From: Catenulispora acidiphila DSM 44928
GTDB taxonomy: Bacteria; Actinomycetota; Actinomycetes; Streptomycetales; Catenulisporaceae
Reading direction: 5' to 3'
DNA length: 64,000 nt
NCBI RefSeq assembly: GCF_000024025.1
Contig: NC_013131.1
Coordinates: forward strand, 2,852,001-2,916,000
This document shows positions 33,834-43,213 of the stretch, in pieces. The notes beneath the pieces were generated by a model. That model was not told where the DNA came from. It was given only the letters and a program-made list of their open reading frames with translations, and ran no database searches. Made by a program: the position numbers and the translations under genes. Numbering within the stretch: the first letter of the stretch is position 1; each line of letters begins with the position of its first letter.

Positions 33834-34324
33834 CGCGGCGGGGAGCTGTGGCAGGCGGCAGGCGGCAGGCGGTGAGCCGTGGCAACTGGCCGGGGCGGCA
33901 GGTAGGTGGCGAGCGTCGATGCGCGGTCGAGGTGGCGAGTGGAGGCAACTGGCAGGCAGCAGGCAGCAATCGGCGGGCGGCAGCACACCGAGGCAGCAGG
34001 CAGGTGGCGAGCGGTGATGCGCGGCCGAGGTGGCGGGTCGCGGCGATCGGCATGCTCTGGCAGGCGGCAATCGCCAAGCAGCAATGGCAAGCAGCAAGCG
34101 GCGATCGGTCGGCGTCAGTGCACAGCCGGGCAGTGGGTCGCAGTCAGGCGGCAATCGGCGGCTGGCAGGTGGCGAGTGGTGGTCGGCAGTCGAGGCGGCA
34201 CCCGGGCGGCTGGCATGCAGCTGAGGCGGCAGCCGCTGTCAGGTAGTTGAGAGGGCAAGCGGTCCTAGCCGAGTCAGTCCTCGATCGCCTGCGCCCGCCC
34301 GAAACCACCTCACCCTCGCAGTGC
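33834..34324. repeat. 490-base tract of degenerate short repeats, no gene
   Basis: The gap between the FUSC-type gene and the leftward chelatase-like gene is filled by irregular repeats of ggcggca, ggcaggc, ggtggcgag and related words. Two longer diverged copies of ggtggcgagcg-tgatgcgcgg-cgaggtggcg occur near 33907 and 34005. The open frames crossing it are compositional artefacts. The character resembles the repeat tract beside galU, in another sequence. No promoter or RNA was recognised. Confidence 0.7.
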
Positions 34325-35137
34325 TCAGCCGGCGTTGGGGTCCGGCTCGCGCCAGGCGTCGCCGCCGTGGCCTTGGTGGTGGTCGGCGTCGAGGCTGGTG
34401 GTGATGCCGTCGTCGTGGCGGGTGAGTTTGAGGAGGGCGCCGGCGATGCGGGTGGCTAGCATGCCGGAGATTGTGGCGGGGGACAGGAGGGGGCCGTGGT
34501 CGGTGACTCCGGGCAGGGGGGTTTTGGTCGGCGGTTCGAAGTCGGCGGGGATGGTGGTGATCTGGCGGGCGCCCAGCTTGCGGCAGCGGTCGACGACCTC
34601 GGCCGGGTTCGGGTCGCCGCCGTGGAGGGCGACTTCCACCCACGGGACGCTCTCCTGCACCTTCACCAGGTGGGCGATGCGGAACAGTTCGGCGTCGTCG
34701 AAGGGGTTGGCGGCCTTCGCGGTCAGGACCACCGCGAGGTCCGTGGCGCTGGGCTGCCCGGCGACGGCGGCGGCGCCGGCCACCGCGACGCGCAGCCAGC
34801 CGGTCAGCAGGGTCGAGCTGCCGAACGGATCGGCGAGCACGATCCGCCCCGGCTCCACGCTGCCGCTCAGGCCCAGCAGCGTGCGGGCGCTGTCGGCGAC
34901 CAGCCGGGGATCGCGCCCCAGCGTCATCGGCACGACGCACACCGGCAGATCGGTGGTGTCAAGAGCCTGCTGCACCGCGACCTGCAAGTGCTGACGCGCC
35001 GACGACGCGCGCAGCAGCGGTCCCTGCTCGGGCAGCGGCTCCAGCGCGACGTCGCCACCGCCCTCGTGGCCGCCGACGAGGACCACCGTGGCCCGTGCGG
35101 CGTCCACCGTTGCCACGGTGCGGAGGGACGGTTTCAT
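34325..35137 (-). CDS. CbiX/SirB-like putative chelatase or metal-binding protein
   Basis: A 270-residue soluble protein. The N-terminal part (VVLVGGHEGGG, then a QVAVQQAL helix and PVCVVPMTLGRDPRLV) resembles one half of class-II chelatases, where a His in the GH motif binds the metal. A second alpha/beta half (TTIPADFEPPTKT) and a His-rich C-terminus (DADHHQGHGGDAW) follow; the latter could also bind metal. The family call is tentative. ATG 35137 is preceded by GAGGAAGC, which fixes the start against ATG 35149. No neighbouring tetrapyrrole genes are present. Confidence 0.5.
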   Translation of the reverse strand: MKPSLRTVATVDAARATVVLVGGHEGGGDVALEPLPEQGPLLRASSARQHLQVAVQQALDTTDLPVCVVPMTLGRDPRLVADSARTLLGLSGSVEPGRIVLADPFGSSTLLTGWLRVAVAGAAAVAGQPSATDLAVVLTAKAANPFDDAELFRIAHLVKVQESVPWVEVALHGGDPNPAEVVDRCRKLGARQITTIPADFEPPTKTPLPGVTDHGPLLSPATISGMLATRIAGALLKLTRHDDGITTSLDADHHQGHGGDAWREPDPNAG

Positions 35138-35372
35138 GCTTCCTCGCATCCATTCACTGTGAGCGGGCCGATCAGGTGCACGGAGCTGACGAGCTGACGA
35201 GCCGCCAAGCCTCCGAGCTGCCGCGCTTCCACAGATCAGTTCTAACGGCTATATCGCCAACCCACCTGGTCGGCGATACAAAAGGGTGAGCTGATCACGA
35301 TCCCCCCGACTACCCACCTTACAAATTCCCAACCAATCGTTCGGCAGCGGGGCGGGATCAGCGGCATCCCGC

Positions 35373-37478
35373 CTACACCCGCCGCAGGTGATACAGAGCG
35401 CTGGCATAGTCCCCGCGCGGCAGATCCAGACGGAGCCCCGCCCGCGCCGCGGCGCCGGTGATCCGCACCTGCCGATCGACGTCGTAGTACTCGGCGTCGG
35501 GATCCAGCGCCGTCAGACGTACCAGCGGACCCGGTAGTCCGACCGCTGTCGCAGCCCGCCAAGCGATGACCACATGCTCATCGCCTCCCTCGCCTCCCTC
35601 GCCTCCCTCCGACGCGTAGTGCACCGCCGCGGTGTGCCCATCGGTCGCCGGCCGATACAGCACACCGTGCTGCACGACCCCGCGAACCCGCTTGTACACC
35701 GCGACGAGCTCCGCCGCCTCGGCCAGCTCCTCGCGCGTCCACTCGGTCAGCTTCCCCCCGATGCCGAGCGCGCCGGCCATGGAGACGTGGAACCGGAAAC
35801 GCAGCGGCGTCGAACGACCCGTCGCGATGTTCGGGCTGTCAGTGACCCACGCCGCCATGACCTCGGCGGGGAAGAGCATGCTGAAGCCGTTCTGAATCGC
35901 GAGCCGGTCCACCGGATCAGTGTTGTCCGACGTCCAGACCTGGTCCGTGCGCGCCAGAACGCCGATGTCGGCACGCCCGCCACCCCCGGCGCAGGCCTCG
36001 ATCCGCAGCTGCGGATGGTCGGCGCGCAGCCGGTCCATGATCCGGTAGACGGCTCGAGTGTGGTCGATCCACAGCCGGTCAGGGTCAGGGTGCCCCGGCC
36101 AGCCGGCGTCAGTGACCGCCCGGTTCGCATCCCACTTCAAGAAGTCGATGCCATGCTCGCGCACCAGCTGGTCGAGCCACTGGTGCGCCCACTGCGCCAC
36201 GTCCTCGCGGCCGTAGTTGAGCATGAGCTGCTGCCGCAGCTCCGTCGCGTCGCGCTGCGGCGTGTGCACCACCCAGTCGGGGTACTCGCGGAACAAGTCG
36301 CTGTCGGCGTTGACCATCTCCGGCTCGACCCAGAGCCCGAAGCGCATGCCGAGCTGGTGCACCTTCTGCACCAGCGGCCCGAGCCCGTGCGGGAAGGCGC
36401 CGGGGTAGGGGCGCCAGTCGCCGAGCCCGGCGGTGTCGTCGCGGCGGCCGCCGAACCAGCCGTCGTCGAGGACGAACAGCTCGACGCCGAGCTGCGCGGC
36501 GGTCTCGGCCAGCCGCAGTTGCCCGGCCTCGTCCACCGCGAAGCCGGTCGCCTCCCAGGAGTTGTAGACCACCGGCCGGTCCTCGGCCGGCGCCGGAATG
36601 ACATAGCGCCGCAGGTAGTCGTGCCAAGCCCGGGCGGCGCCGCCGAAGCCGCCGACGGTGTGCAGCCCGGCGAAGACCGGCGTCTCAAGGCTCTGATCCG
36701 GACCCAAGGTCCAGGTGATGCCCTCGTGGCCGAAGCCGCCGGTCCAGGTGACCCGGTCCGCCGGATCGCGGTGCACGGTGACGCGCCAGCTTCCGCTCCA
36801 GGCGAGCGCGGTGCTCCACACCGATCCGCGGTCCTCCTCGGCGGTTCCGTCGTCGACGGCGAGCCAGGGGTTCGCGTGGTGGCTGGTGAGTCCGCGGCGG
36901 CTGGTGAAGACCGTCTCGGCGACCGGGACCTGCGTGCGGCGCAGCTGGAACTCGTGGTTCCAGCCGCCGACCAGATGCGACATCCGGTAGTCGGTGAGGT
37001 GCGGGATCGTCCATGCCGCCGAGTCCAGGCGGCCGACGGTGATCGGCGCCTCGCCGTCGTTGGCCAGGACCGTCCAGCGTTCGATGACGTCGGTGTCGGG
37101 GCGCACCCGATAGTGCAGTTCGGCACGCAGCGGATAACGCCGGTCCCGCAGGCGGATCACCAGATGCCCGCCGTCGATCTCGTGCCCGGCGCCGGTCCAC
37201 TGCGCGCCGCGCGTGCCGTCGGCGAACCGGACCTGCAAGCCCGCCGGGCCGAACCGGGCACCGGTCTCGATGCCGAGCTCGTCGGCCGCGCCGTCGCCGT
37301 CGAAGCTGCTGGCCGGCGCCGTCGGCGCGCAGGCGTGCACCGCCTCCGGCGATCCCCACGCGACGTGCCGGGGACTGCCGTCGGGATCTTCACGCAGCAG
37401 GTAGCGCGAGCCGGGGGTGCTCAGCAGCCACAGGCCGCGTGCGGGGTCGTGGACGACGGGTTGCGGGGGAACACGCAC
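35373..37478 (-). CDS. GH36 alpha-galactosidase (cytoplasmic)
   Basis: A 701-residue enzyme without signal peptide, the typical size of GH36. It has an N-terminal beta-supersandwich, a TIM barrel and a C-terminal beta-domain. The nucleophile is Asp450 in DFLKWDANR and the acid/base Asp518 in SDNTDPVDR; RFGLWVEPEMVN and LDDGWFGGRRDD are also characteristic. A GGEGGEGGDE loop near residue 625 is encoded by three cgcctccct units (35582-35608). It hydrolyses terminal alpha-galactosides taken into the cell. GTG 37478 follows GAGG. Divergent from the ROK regulator. Confidence 0.93.
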   Translation of the reverse strand: MRVPPQPVVHDPARGLWLLSTPGSRYLLREDPDGSPRHVAWGSPEAVHACAPTAPASSFDGDGAADELGIETGARFGPAGLQVRFADGTRGAQWTGAGHEIDGGHLVIRLRDRRYPLRAELHYRVRPDTDVIERWTVLANDGEAPITVGRLDSAAWTIPHLTDYRMSHLVGGWNHEFQLRRTQVPVAETVFTSRRGLTSHHANPWLAVDDGTAEEDRGSVWSTALAWSGSWRVTVHRDPADRVTWTGGFGHEGITWTLGPDQSLETPVFAGLHTVGGFGGAARAWHDYLRRYVIPAPAEDRPVVYNSWEATGFAVDEAGQLRLAETAAQLGVELFVLDDGWFGGRRDDTAGLGDWRPYPGAFPHGLGPLVQKVHQLGMRFGLWVEPEMVNADSDLFREYPDWVVHTPQRDATELRQQLMLNYGREDVAQWAHQWLDQLVREHGIDFLKWDANRAVTDAGWPGHPDPDRLWIDHTRAVYRIMDRLRADHPQLRIEACAGGGGRADIGVLARTDQVWTSDNTDPVDRLAIQNGFSMLFPAEVMAAWVTDSPNIATGRSTPLRFRFHVSMAGALGIGGKLTEWTREELAEAAELVAVYKRVRGVVQHGVLYRPATDGHTAAVHYASEGGEGGEGGDEHVVIAWRAATAVGLPGPLVRLTALDPDAEYYDVDRQVRITGAAARAGLRLDLPRGDYASALYHLRRV

Positions 37479-37562
37479 AGGTCAACCTCACCAAAAGCGA
37501 TCAAAGGCGGTGGGGAGCCGCAAGCCGCGAGCGTAGGGCTCGGGCGCTCCGGAAATCAATAC

Positions 37563-37591
37563 TTGACGAAAGAAATTATTAGACTTAGGTT
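37563..37591 (+). promoter_or_regulatory. promoter of the ROK gene, giving a leaderless transcript
   Basis: TTGACG (37563-37568), a 17-base spacer and TAGGTT (37586-37591). Seven bases downstream of the -10 box is the GTG at 37598, and no ribosome-binding site precedes it. The transcript should therefore begin at or next to the start codon. The spacer (aaagaaattattagact) is AT-rich in otherwise GC-rich DNA and is a likely binding place for the ROK repressor, also controlling the divergent alpha-galactosidase. Confidence 0.65.
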
Positions 37592-37597
37592 TCCGCC

Positions 37598-38770
37598 GTG
37601 TCTCCGAACCGCTCCCCTCAGCCGCTGGCCGCCACCCCGGCCGCGACCGCCGTGCTGGCCATGGTCCTGACCGAGGGCCCGCTCAGCCGGGTTGACCTGG
37701 CTCGGCGGCTCGGCATCTCCTCCGCCGCCGTCACCAAGGCCGCCCGGCCTTTCCTCGACGACGGATACCTGCACGAACTCGACTCCGAGCGGACCGCGCC
37801 CGGCGCCGGCCGCCCGGTGAGCCCGCTGGCGATCACCCCCGACCGGGAGTTCGTCATCGGAGTGAAGGTCACCGCCGACGAAGTGATCGGCGTCGTCGCC
37901 GATCTGAAGGCCCGGATCAGGAACTCGGCGCACCGACAGCTGCCGGACTGCGAACCCGCCACGGTTCTGGCCACCCTGGCAGCCCTGGTCGAGGAGCTGC
38001 TCGACGCCGATCCCGAACTGCGGGGCAAGACCCGCCGCATGGGAGTCGCGGTCTCCGGCGACGTGGACCGGGTACGCGGGGTGGTCCGGCTGTCCCCGCT
38101 GCTCGGCTGGCAGGACGTCGACCTCGCCGGCCCGGTCGGCGACGCCACCGGTCTGGTCGTCGTGGTCGAGAACGATGTCAAAGCCCTCACCGTCGCCGAG
38201 CACTGGTTCGGCGACGGCGTGGGGACCGACGACTTCACGCTGGTCACCGTCGGCGCCGGCATCGGCTGCGGCATCGTCACCGGCGGGCGCCTGCTCTCCG
38301 GCGCGTACGGCGTGGCCGGGGAGGTCGGCCACGTCTGCGTCGACGCCTCGGGACCGGTGTGCCACTGCGGCGCGCGCGGCTGTGTCGAGGCGATCGCCGC
38401 CACCGAGGCGATCGTCGGCCGGGCCCGCCTCCTGACCGGGCGCGACGGCCTCACCTTCACTGAGGCCGCCGAGCTCGCCCGCTCCGGTTCCCCCGAGGTG
38501 TGCGCCTTGTTCTCCGAGGCGGGCACCGCCATTGGCCTCGCCATCACCGCCGTGGTCAACCTGATCGGCCCGGAGCGGATCGTCGTCTCCGGCGAGGGCC
38601 TGGACGCCTACGACCTCTTCGAGACAGAAATCCGTCAGGCATACGCCACCCATGCCTTCGGCGCTGCCGCGCGGTGCCCTTTGACCATCCGTCCGCTGCC
38701 GTTCGAGGAATGGGCGCGCGGCGCCGCAGCTGTGGGCATCCAGACCCTCTTCGCCCCGGCGCGCGGCTAG
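37598..38770 (+). CDS. ROK-family transcriptional regulator
   Basis: A 390-residue repressor. The N-terminal winged helix-turn-helix (TEGPLSRVDLARRLGISSAA) is followed by a sugar-kinase-like ROK domain. Its zinc motif Cys255-His-Cys257-x4-Cys262 is in CHCGARGCVE, and GEVGHV supplies the usual metal-ligand His. The sugar-binding residues ENDVKAL and GAGIGCGIV are intact, so an inducer sugar is likely. It stands between the GH36 gene and the secreted GH27/GH95/esterase genes, and probably controls them in response to galactose or a related sugar (inference). Confidence 0.9.
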   Translation: MSPNRSPQPLAATPAATAVLAMVLTEGPLSRVDLARRLGISSAAVTKAARPFLDDGYLHELDSERTAPGAGRPVSPLAITPDREFVIGVKVTADEVIGVVADLKARIRNSAHRQLPDCEPATVLATLAALVEELLDADPELRGKTRRMGVAVSGDVDRVRGVVRLSPLLGWQDVDLAGPVGDATGLVVVVENDVKALTVAEHWFGDGVGTDDFTLVTVGAGIGCGIVTGGRLLSGAYGVAGEVGHVCVDASGPVCHCGARGCVEAIAATEAIVGRARLLTGRDGLTFTEAAELARSGSPEVCALFSEAGTAIGLAITAVVNLIGPERIVVSGEGLDAYDLFETEIRQAYATHAFGAAARCPLTIRPLPFEEWARGAAAVGIQTLFAPARG

Positions 38771-38828
38771 CTGAGGCCTTCTCGCCACCCCCACCCCACA
38801 TCCCACATCCCACCGGGAGGTTCGACCC

Positions 38829-40667
38829 ATGCGGTCATCCTCGTACTTTCGCACTCCCAAAATCGCCGCCGCCGTCGTGGTCCTGGCTGTCGGCAGCCTC
38901 GCCTCGGCTGCCCTGACCGCAGCCGGTCCGGCCAACGCCGCGCAGGCAGCGCCGCCGCCGACCACTACCGCCAACGCCGCCACGGTCGCCGCCACGCCCT
39001 TCATGGGCTGGTCGAGCTGGAGCATGCAGTCCTCGTCTTACCCGGGACTGAACCCGAACGGCAACTACAGCTACCTCACCGAAGCGAACGTCCTGAAGCA
39101 GACCGACGCCCTGGCCGCCAAGCTCAAGGCGTACGGCTACGACCACGTCGACATCGACGCCGGCTGGTGGCGCGACAACAACTGGACGCCGGAGTACGAC
39201 CAGAACGCCCGGCAGACCCCTGACCCGGTCCGCTTCCCGCACGGTATGCAGTCGATCGCCGACCACATCCACTCCCAGGGACTCAAGGCCGGTATCTACC
39301 TGCCGGTCGGTCTGGAGAAGGAGGCGTACGGCGGCGGCACCGTGCCGATCGCGAACGCTCCCGGCTGCACCACCGCCGACATCGTCTACCCGGACCTTCG
39401 CACCACCAACGGCTGGGACAGCTCCTACAAGCTGAACTTCGCCAACGCCTGCGCGCAGAAGTACGTCGACTCCCAGGCGCAGATGCTCGCCGGCTGGGGC
39501 TACGACTTCCTCAAGATCGACGGCGTCGGTCCCGGCTCGGGCAAGTCCGGCGACAACTACGACAACACCGCCGACGTGGCCGCCTGGAACCAGGCGATCG
39601 CCGCCACCGGCCGTCCGATCCACCTGGAACTGTCCTGGTCCCTGGACCGGGGCAACGCCGCCAACTGGAAGCAGTACTCCAACGGCTGGCGCGTCGACAC
39701 CGACGTGGAGTGCTACTGCAACACGCTGGTCACCTGGGACAACTCGGTCAAGGCCCGCTGGAACGACGCCCCGGTGTGGAGCGACGTGGCAGGTCCCGGC
39801 GGCTGGAACGACCTGGACTCCCTCGACGTCGGCAACGGCACGATGGACGGCCTGACCAACGCCGAGCGGCAGAGCTACATGACGCTGTGGGCGATCGAGA
39901 AGTCACCGCTGTTCACCGGTGACGACCTCACCCAGCTGGACAGCTACGGTCTGTCGCTGCTCACCAACCGGGAAGTCATCGGCATCGACCAGAACACCTC
40001 GCCGGTGGCGCGTCCGGTCAGCACGATGCGCGACCAGCAGGTCTGGGCGACCAAGAACGCTGACGGCAGCTACACCGTCGCGCTGTTCAACATGGCCGCC
40101 GCGCCCGAATCGGTCAGCGCCTACTGGGCCGCGCTCGGATTCCAGGGCAACGCCAGCGTCCACGACCTGTGGAACCACCAGAACCTCGGCTCCTTCACCA
40201 ACCAGATCACCGAGGCACTGCCCGCCCACGGCTCGCGGCTGTTCACCATCACCCCGGCCGGCAGCACCAAGCCGGTGAAGACCACGAGCTACGAAGCCGA
40301 GTCCACGAACAACACACTGACCGGCGGCGCCTCGCTCACCGCCTGCACCGCCTGTTCCGGCGGCTCACGGGTCGGCAACCTCTACGGAAGCGCCAAGCTT
40401 CAGGTCAACAACGTCACCGTCAAGAAGGACGGGATCTACACCATCACCGTCTCCTACGTCGACGGCAGCACGGACCGGACCGCGACCATCTCCTCCAACA
40501 CCGGCAGCGGGACAAGCATCGCCTTCCCCTCGACAGGCGACTGGAACACCGTCCACTCCATCAGCTTCCAGCTGGGTCTGAAGGCGGGCTCGAACTCCAT
40601 CACCTTCGACAGCGCCGGCTGGTACTCGCCCGACATCGACAAGATCGACGTCCCGGTTTCCTCCTGA
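38829..40667 (+). CDS. secreted GH27 alpha-galactosidase with C-terminal CBM35-like domain
   Basis: A 612-residue exported enzyme. The signal peptide runs to about residue 38 (ANAAQA), followed by a GH27 barrel (ATPFMGWSSWS, DHVDIDAGWW). The nucleophile is Asp231 in DFLKIDGVG; the acid/base is Asp290 or Asp292 in WRVDTDVE. After the barrel comes the usual antiparallel beta domain (to about 475), then a carbohydrate-binding module starting TTSYEAESTNNTLTGGA (about 485-612). That opening is typical of CBM35/CBM6 modules. GGGAGG precedes ATG 38829. It removes terminal alpha-galactose from extracellular polysaccharide. Confidence 0.93.
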   Translation: MRSSSYFRTPKIAAAVVVLAVGSLASAALTAAGPANAAQAAPPPTTTANAATVAATPFMGWSSWSMQSSSYPGLNPNGNYSYLTEANVLKQTDALAAKLKAYGYDHVDIDAGWWRDNNWTPEYDQNARQTPDPVRFPHGMQSIADHIHSQGLKAGIYLPVGLEKEAYGGGTVPIANAPGCTTADIVYPDLRTTNGWDSSYKLNFANACAQKYVDSQAQMLAGWGYDFLKIDGVGPGSGKSGDNYDNTADVAAWNQAIAATGRPIHLELSWSLDRGNAANWKQYSNGWRVDTDVECYCNTLVTWDNSVKARWNDAPVWSDVAGPGGWNDLDSLDVGNGTMDGLTNAERQSYMTLWAIEKSPLFTGDDLTQLDSYGLSLLTNREVIGIDQNTSPVARPVSTMRDQQVWATKNADGSYTVALFNMAAAPESVSAYWAALGFQGNASVHDLWNHQNLGSFTNQITEALPAHGSRLFTITPAGSTKPVKTTSYEAESTNNTLTGGASLTACTACSGGSRVGNLYGSAKLQVNNVTVKKDGIYTITVSYVDGSTDRTATISSNTGSGTSIAFPSTGDWNTVHSISFQLGLKAGSNSITFDSAGWYSPDIDKIDVPVSS

Positions 40668-40669
40668 CA

Positions 40670-40717
40670 GCGAGCGGGGTCCGGCGATCCGCCCACCGGA
40701 CCGGGCCCCGCGCTCGC
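40670..40717 (+). terminator. imperfect terminator hairpin after the GH27 gene
   Basis: gcgagcg and ggtccgg (40670-40684) pair with ccggacc (40696-40702) and cgctcgc (40711-40717), with an internal bulge. It lies three bases after the stop. It may reduce read-through into the GH95 gene, which follows by about 100 bases. Confidence 0.45.
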
Positions 40718-40774
40718 CTTCCCTCCCCACGAAACCCCCACAGCATCCCTCCCCAGATGCGGAGCTTGAAGACC

Positions 40775-43189
40775 ATGGACAGTCAGCGCCACGACCCCGA
40801 TCACCCCCACCCCTCACGCAGGGGCGTGCTCGCTTTCGCCGCCGTAGCCGGCGCGGCGGCCACCACCTTCGGTATGCGTCCCGCTTTCGCCGCCACCTCG
40901 GCGCCGGTGCGCCCGACCCGATCCCCGCTGCTGTCCGCGGCTCAGGCCGCGAAGAACCAGCTGTGGTGGCAGGCGCCCGGCTCGCCCTCCTCGCTGATCG
41001 AGCAGGGTTTACCGGTCGGGAACGGACGGCTCGGCGCACTGGCGAGCAACGACCCCGGCAGCGAATTCCTCACCGTCACCGACGACTCCCTGTGGACCGG
41101 CGACCGCAACGACACGCTGCAAAGCGACGGCCAGTTCCCTTACAGCGCCAACGATTTCGGCTCCTTCGCCATCCTCGCTCAGCTCACCGTCGCCATCCCG
41201 GCGCACGACCTGAGCGTCGTCAACAATTACCGCCGCACGCTCGACCTGGCTCAGGGCGTGCTCAGCACCTCCTACGAGGTCAACGGCGTCCGCTACGACC
41301 GGCAGATCTTCGCCAGCCGCCCCGACGACGTCATCGTTCTGCGATTCACCCAGCACGGCGGCGGCTCGTACACCGGTACCGTCTCCCTGGCCGGCACGCA
41401 CAGCGAGACCACCACCGTTGACGGCTCGGCGGCGCTCGCCTCGTTCGGCGGCGCGCTCGCCAACGGTCTGAAGTACGGCGCCGCGCTGACCGCCAGCAGC
41501 AGCACCGGCAAGGTCGCCGTCAACGGGTCTTCGCTGTCCTTCACCGGTTGCCAGGACCTCACCGTCATCGTCAGCGGCGGCACCGACTATGTGGCGAACT
41601 TCGCCACGGGATTCCGCGACTCGGCTGTCGATCCGCTCAGTCTGGCGCGGACCAAGGTCCTCGCCGCGGTCAAGCAGTCGCCGACCGCGTTGCTGTACAC
41701 GCACGTCGCAGACTTCCTCGCGGCGTTCGGCACGTTCGACGTCGATTTCGGCGCGTCGTCGGCGCCGCAGAAGGCGCTGGACACCTGGGACCGGATTCAG
41801 GCTCGCGATCGCGACGACATCCCCGACCCGGAGATGGAAGCCGCCTACGTGCAGTTCGGTCGCTACCTGATGATCTCCGGATCGCGGGGCGGTCTGCCGC
41901 TCAACCTCCAGGGTCTGTGGCTCTCGGACAACAATCCGGCGTGGATGGCTGACTACCACACCGATATCAACATCCAGATGAACTACTGGATGGCTGACCG
42001 CGTCGGCTTGTCAGACTGCTTCGACACGCTCGCCGACTACTGCCTCGCGCAGCTGCCTTCCTGGACGGACGTCACCCAGCGTCTGTTCAACAGCCCGACC
42101 AACCGCTACCGCAACTCCAGCGGCAAGATCGCCGGCTGGACCGTCGCGATCTCGACCAACCCCTGGGGTGGCGGCGGCTGGTGGTGGCACCCGGCCGGCA
42201 ACGCCTGGCTGTGCCACAACCTCTTCGAGCACTACGAGTACACCCAGGACCGCGCGTACCTCGAGAAGATCTACCCGCTGATCAAGGGCGCCGTGGAGTT
42301 CTGGGAGGCGCGCCTGATCACCACGACCGTGACCGACCCCTCGGGCGGTACCCGGGAGGTCCTGATCGCGGACAGCGACTGGTCGCCCGAGCAGGGTCCG
42401 CTCGACGCCAAGGGCATCACCTATGCCCAGGAGCTGGTGTGGAACCTGTTCAGCCACTACCAGAGCACCACACAGATCCTCGGTCGTGACCTCGCCTACA
42501 GCCAGACCGTCGGAGGGCTCCAGCAGAAGCTCTACCTGCCGGTGGTCAGCCCGACGACGGGATGGTTGGAGGAATGGATGACCCCTGACAACCTCGGCGA
42601 TCCCCAGCACCGCCACCTGTCTCCGCTGTTCGGGCTGTTCCCGGGCGACCGCATCCGTCCCGACGGCTCGACCCCGACGGACATCGTCACCGGCGCTACC
42701 GCGTTGCTCACCGCGCGCGGGATGAACAGCTACGGCTGGGCCAACGCCTGGCGCAGCCTGTGCTGGTCGCGGCTGAAGAACTCGAAGAACGCCTACCAGC
42801 TCTACGTCAACAACCTGAAGCCCTCGACCAACGGCAGCAACGGCACCGCGCAGAACCTGTTCGACATCCTCAACCTCTCGGCCGGCAGCGGAGCCTTCCA
42901 GATCGACGCGAACTTCGGCTCGCCGTCCGCGGCCGTCGACATGCTGATCTACTCGCGTCCCGGATACGTCGAGCTGCTGCCCGCGCTGCCCGCCGAGTGG
43001 GCCGCCTCGGGTTCGATCACCGGCGCGGGCGTGCGCGGCGGCTTCACCGCCGACATCACCTGGAAGAACGGCAAGGTCACCCGGGCGGCGCTGCACAGCG
43101 TCGGCGGCCGGAGCACCACGGTGGTCGTCAACGGCAGGTCGCAGGCCGTGAACCTGCACGCCGGCCAGTCAGTCAGCCTCGCGCACTAG
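40775..43189 (+). CDS. Tat-exported GH95 glycosidase (alpha-L-fucosidase / alpha-L-galactosidase family)
   Basis: An 804-residue enzyme. The N-terminus carries a twin-arginine signal (SRRGVLAFAAVAG, cleavage near AFAA). The GH95 pattern is clear: WWQAPGSPSSLIEQGLPVGN and LTVTDDSLWTGDRND at the start. The central DYHTDINIQMNYW carries the catalytic Asn residues, and WANAWRSLCWSR and QIDANFG come later, the Asp of the latter being the usual general acid. It removes alpha-1,2-linked fucose or galactose from plant or host glycans. I prefer ATG 40775, which follows a GGAG at ten bases; ATG 40757 is the alternative. Confidence 0.9.
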   Translation: MDSQRHDPDHPHPSRRGVLAFAAVAGAAATTFGMRPAFAATSAPVRPTRSPLLSAAQAAKNQLWWQAPGSPSSLIEQGLPVGNGRLGALASNDPGSEFLTVTDDSLWTGDRNDTLQSDGQFPYSANDFGSFAILAQLTVAIPAHDLSVVNNYRRTLDLAQGVLSTSYEVNGVRYDRQIFASRPDDVIVLRFTQHGGGSYTGTVSLAGTHSETTTVDGSAALASFGGALANGLKYGAALTASSSTGKVAVNGSSLSFTGCQDLTVIVSGGTDYVANFATGFRDSAVDPLSLARTKVLAAVKQSPTALLYTHVADFLAAFGTFDVDFGASSAPQKALDTWDRIQARDRDDIPDPEMEAAYVQFGRYLMISGSRGGLPLNLQGLWLSDNNPAWMADYHTDINIQMNYWMADRVGLSDCFDTLADYCLAQLPSWTDVTQRLFNSPTNRYRNSSGKIAGWTVAISTNPWGGGGWWWHPAGNAWLCHNLFEHYEYTQDRAYLEKIYPLIKGAVEFWEARLITTTVTDPSGGTREVLIADSDWSPEQGPLDAKGITYAQELVWNLFSHYQSTTQILGRDLAYSQTVGGLQQKLYLPVVSPTTGWLEEWMTPDNLGDPQHRHLSPLFGLFPGDRIRPDGSTPTDIVTGATALLTARGMNSYGWANAWRSLCWSRLKNSKNAYQLYVNNLKPSTNGSNGTAQNLFDILNLSAGSGAFQIDANFGSPSAAVDMLIYSRPGYVELLPALPAEWAASGSITGAGVRGGFTADITWKNGKVTRAALHSVGGRSTTVVVNGRSQAVNLHAGQSVSLAH

Positions 43190-43213
43190 TGCCATGGAGC
43201 GGAGTGATCCACG

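Noticed and set aside
33906-34250. Open frames of 60-115 codons inside the repeat tract
   Set aside because: They consist of repeat-derived Gly/Arg/Gln/Ala words, lack ribosome sites and overlap in several frames.
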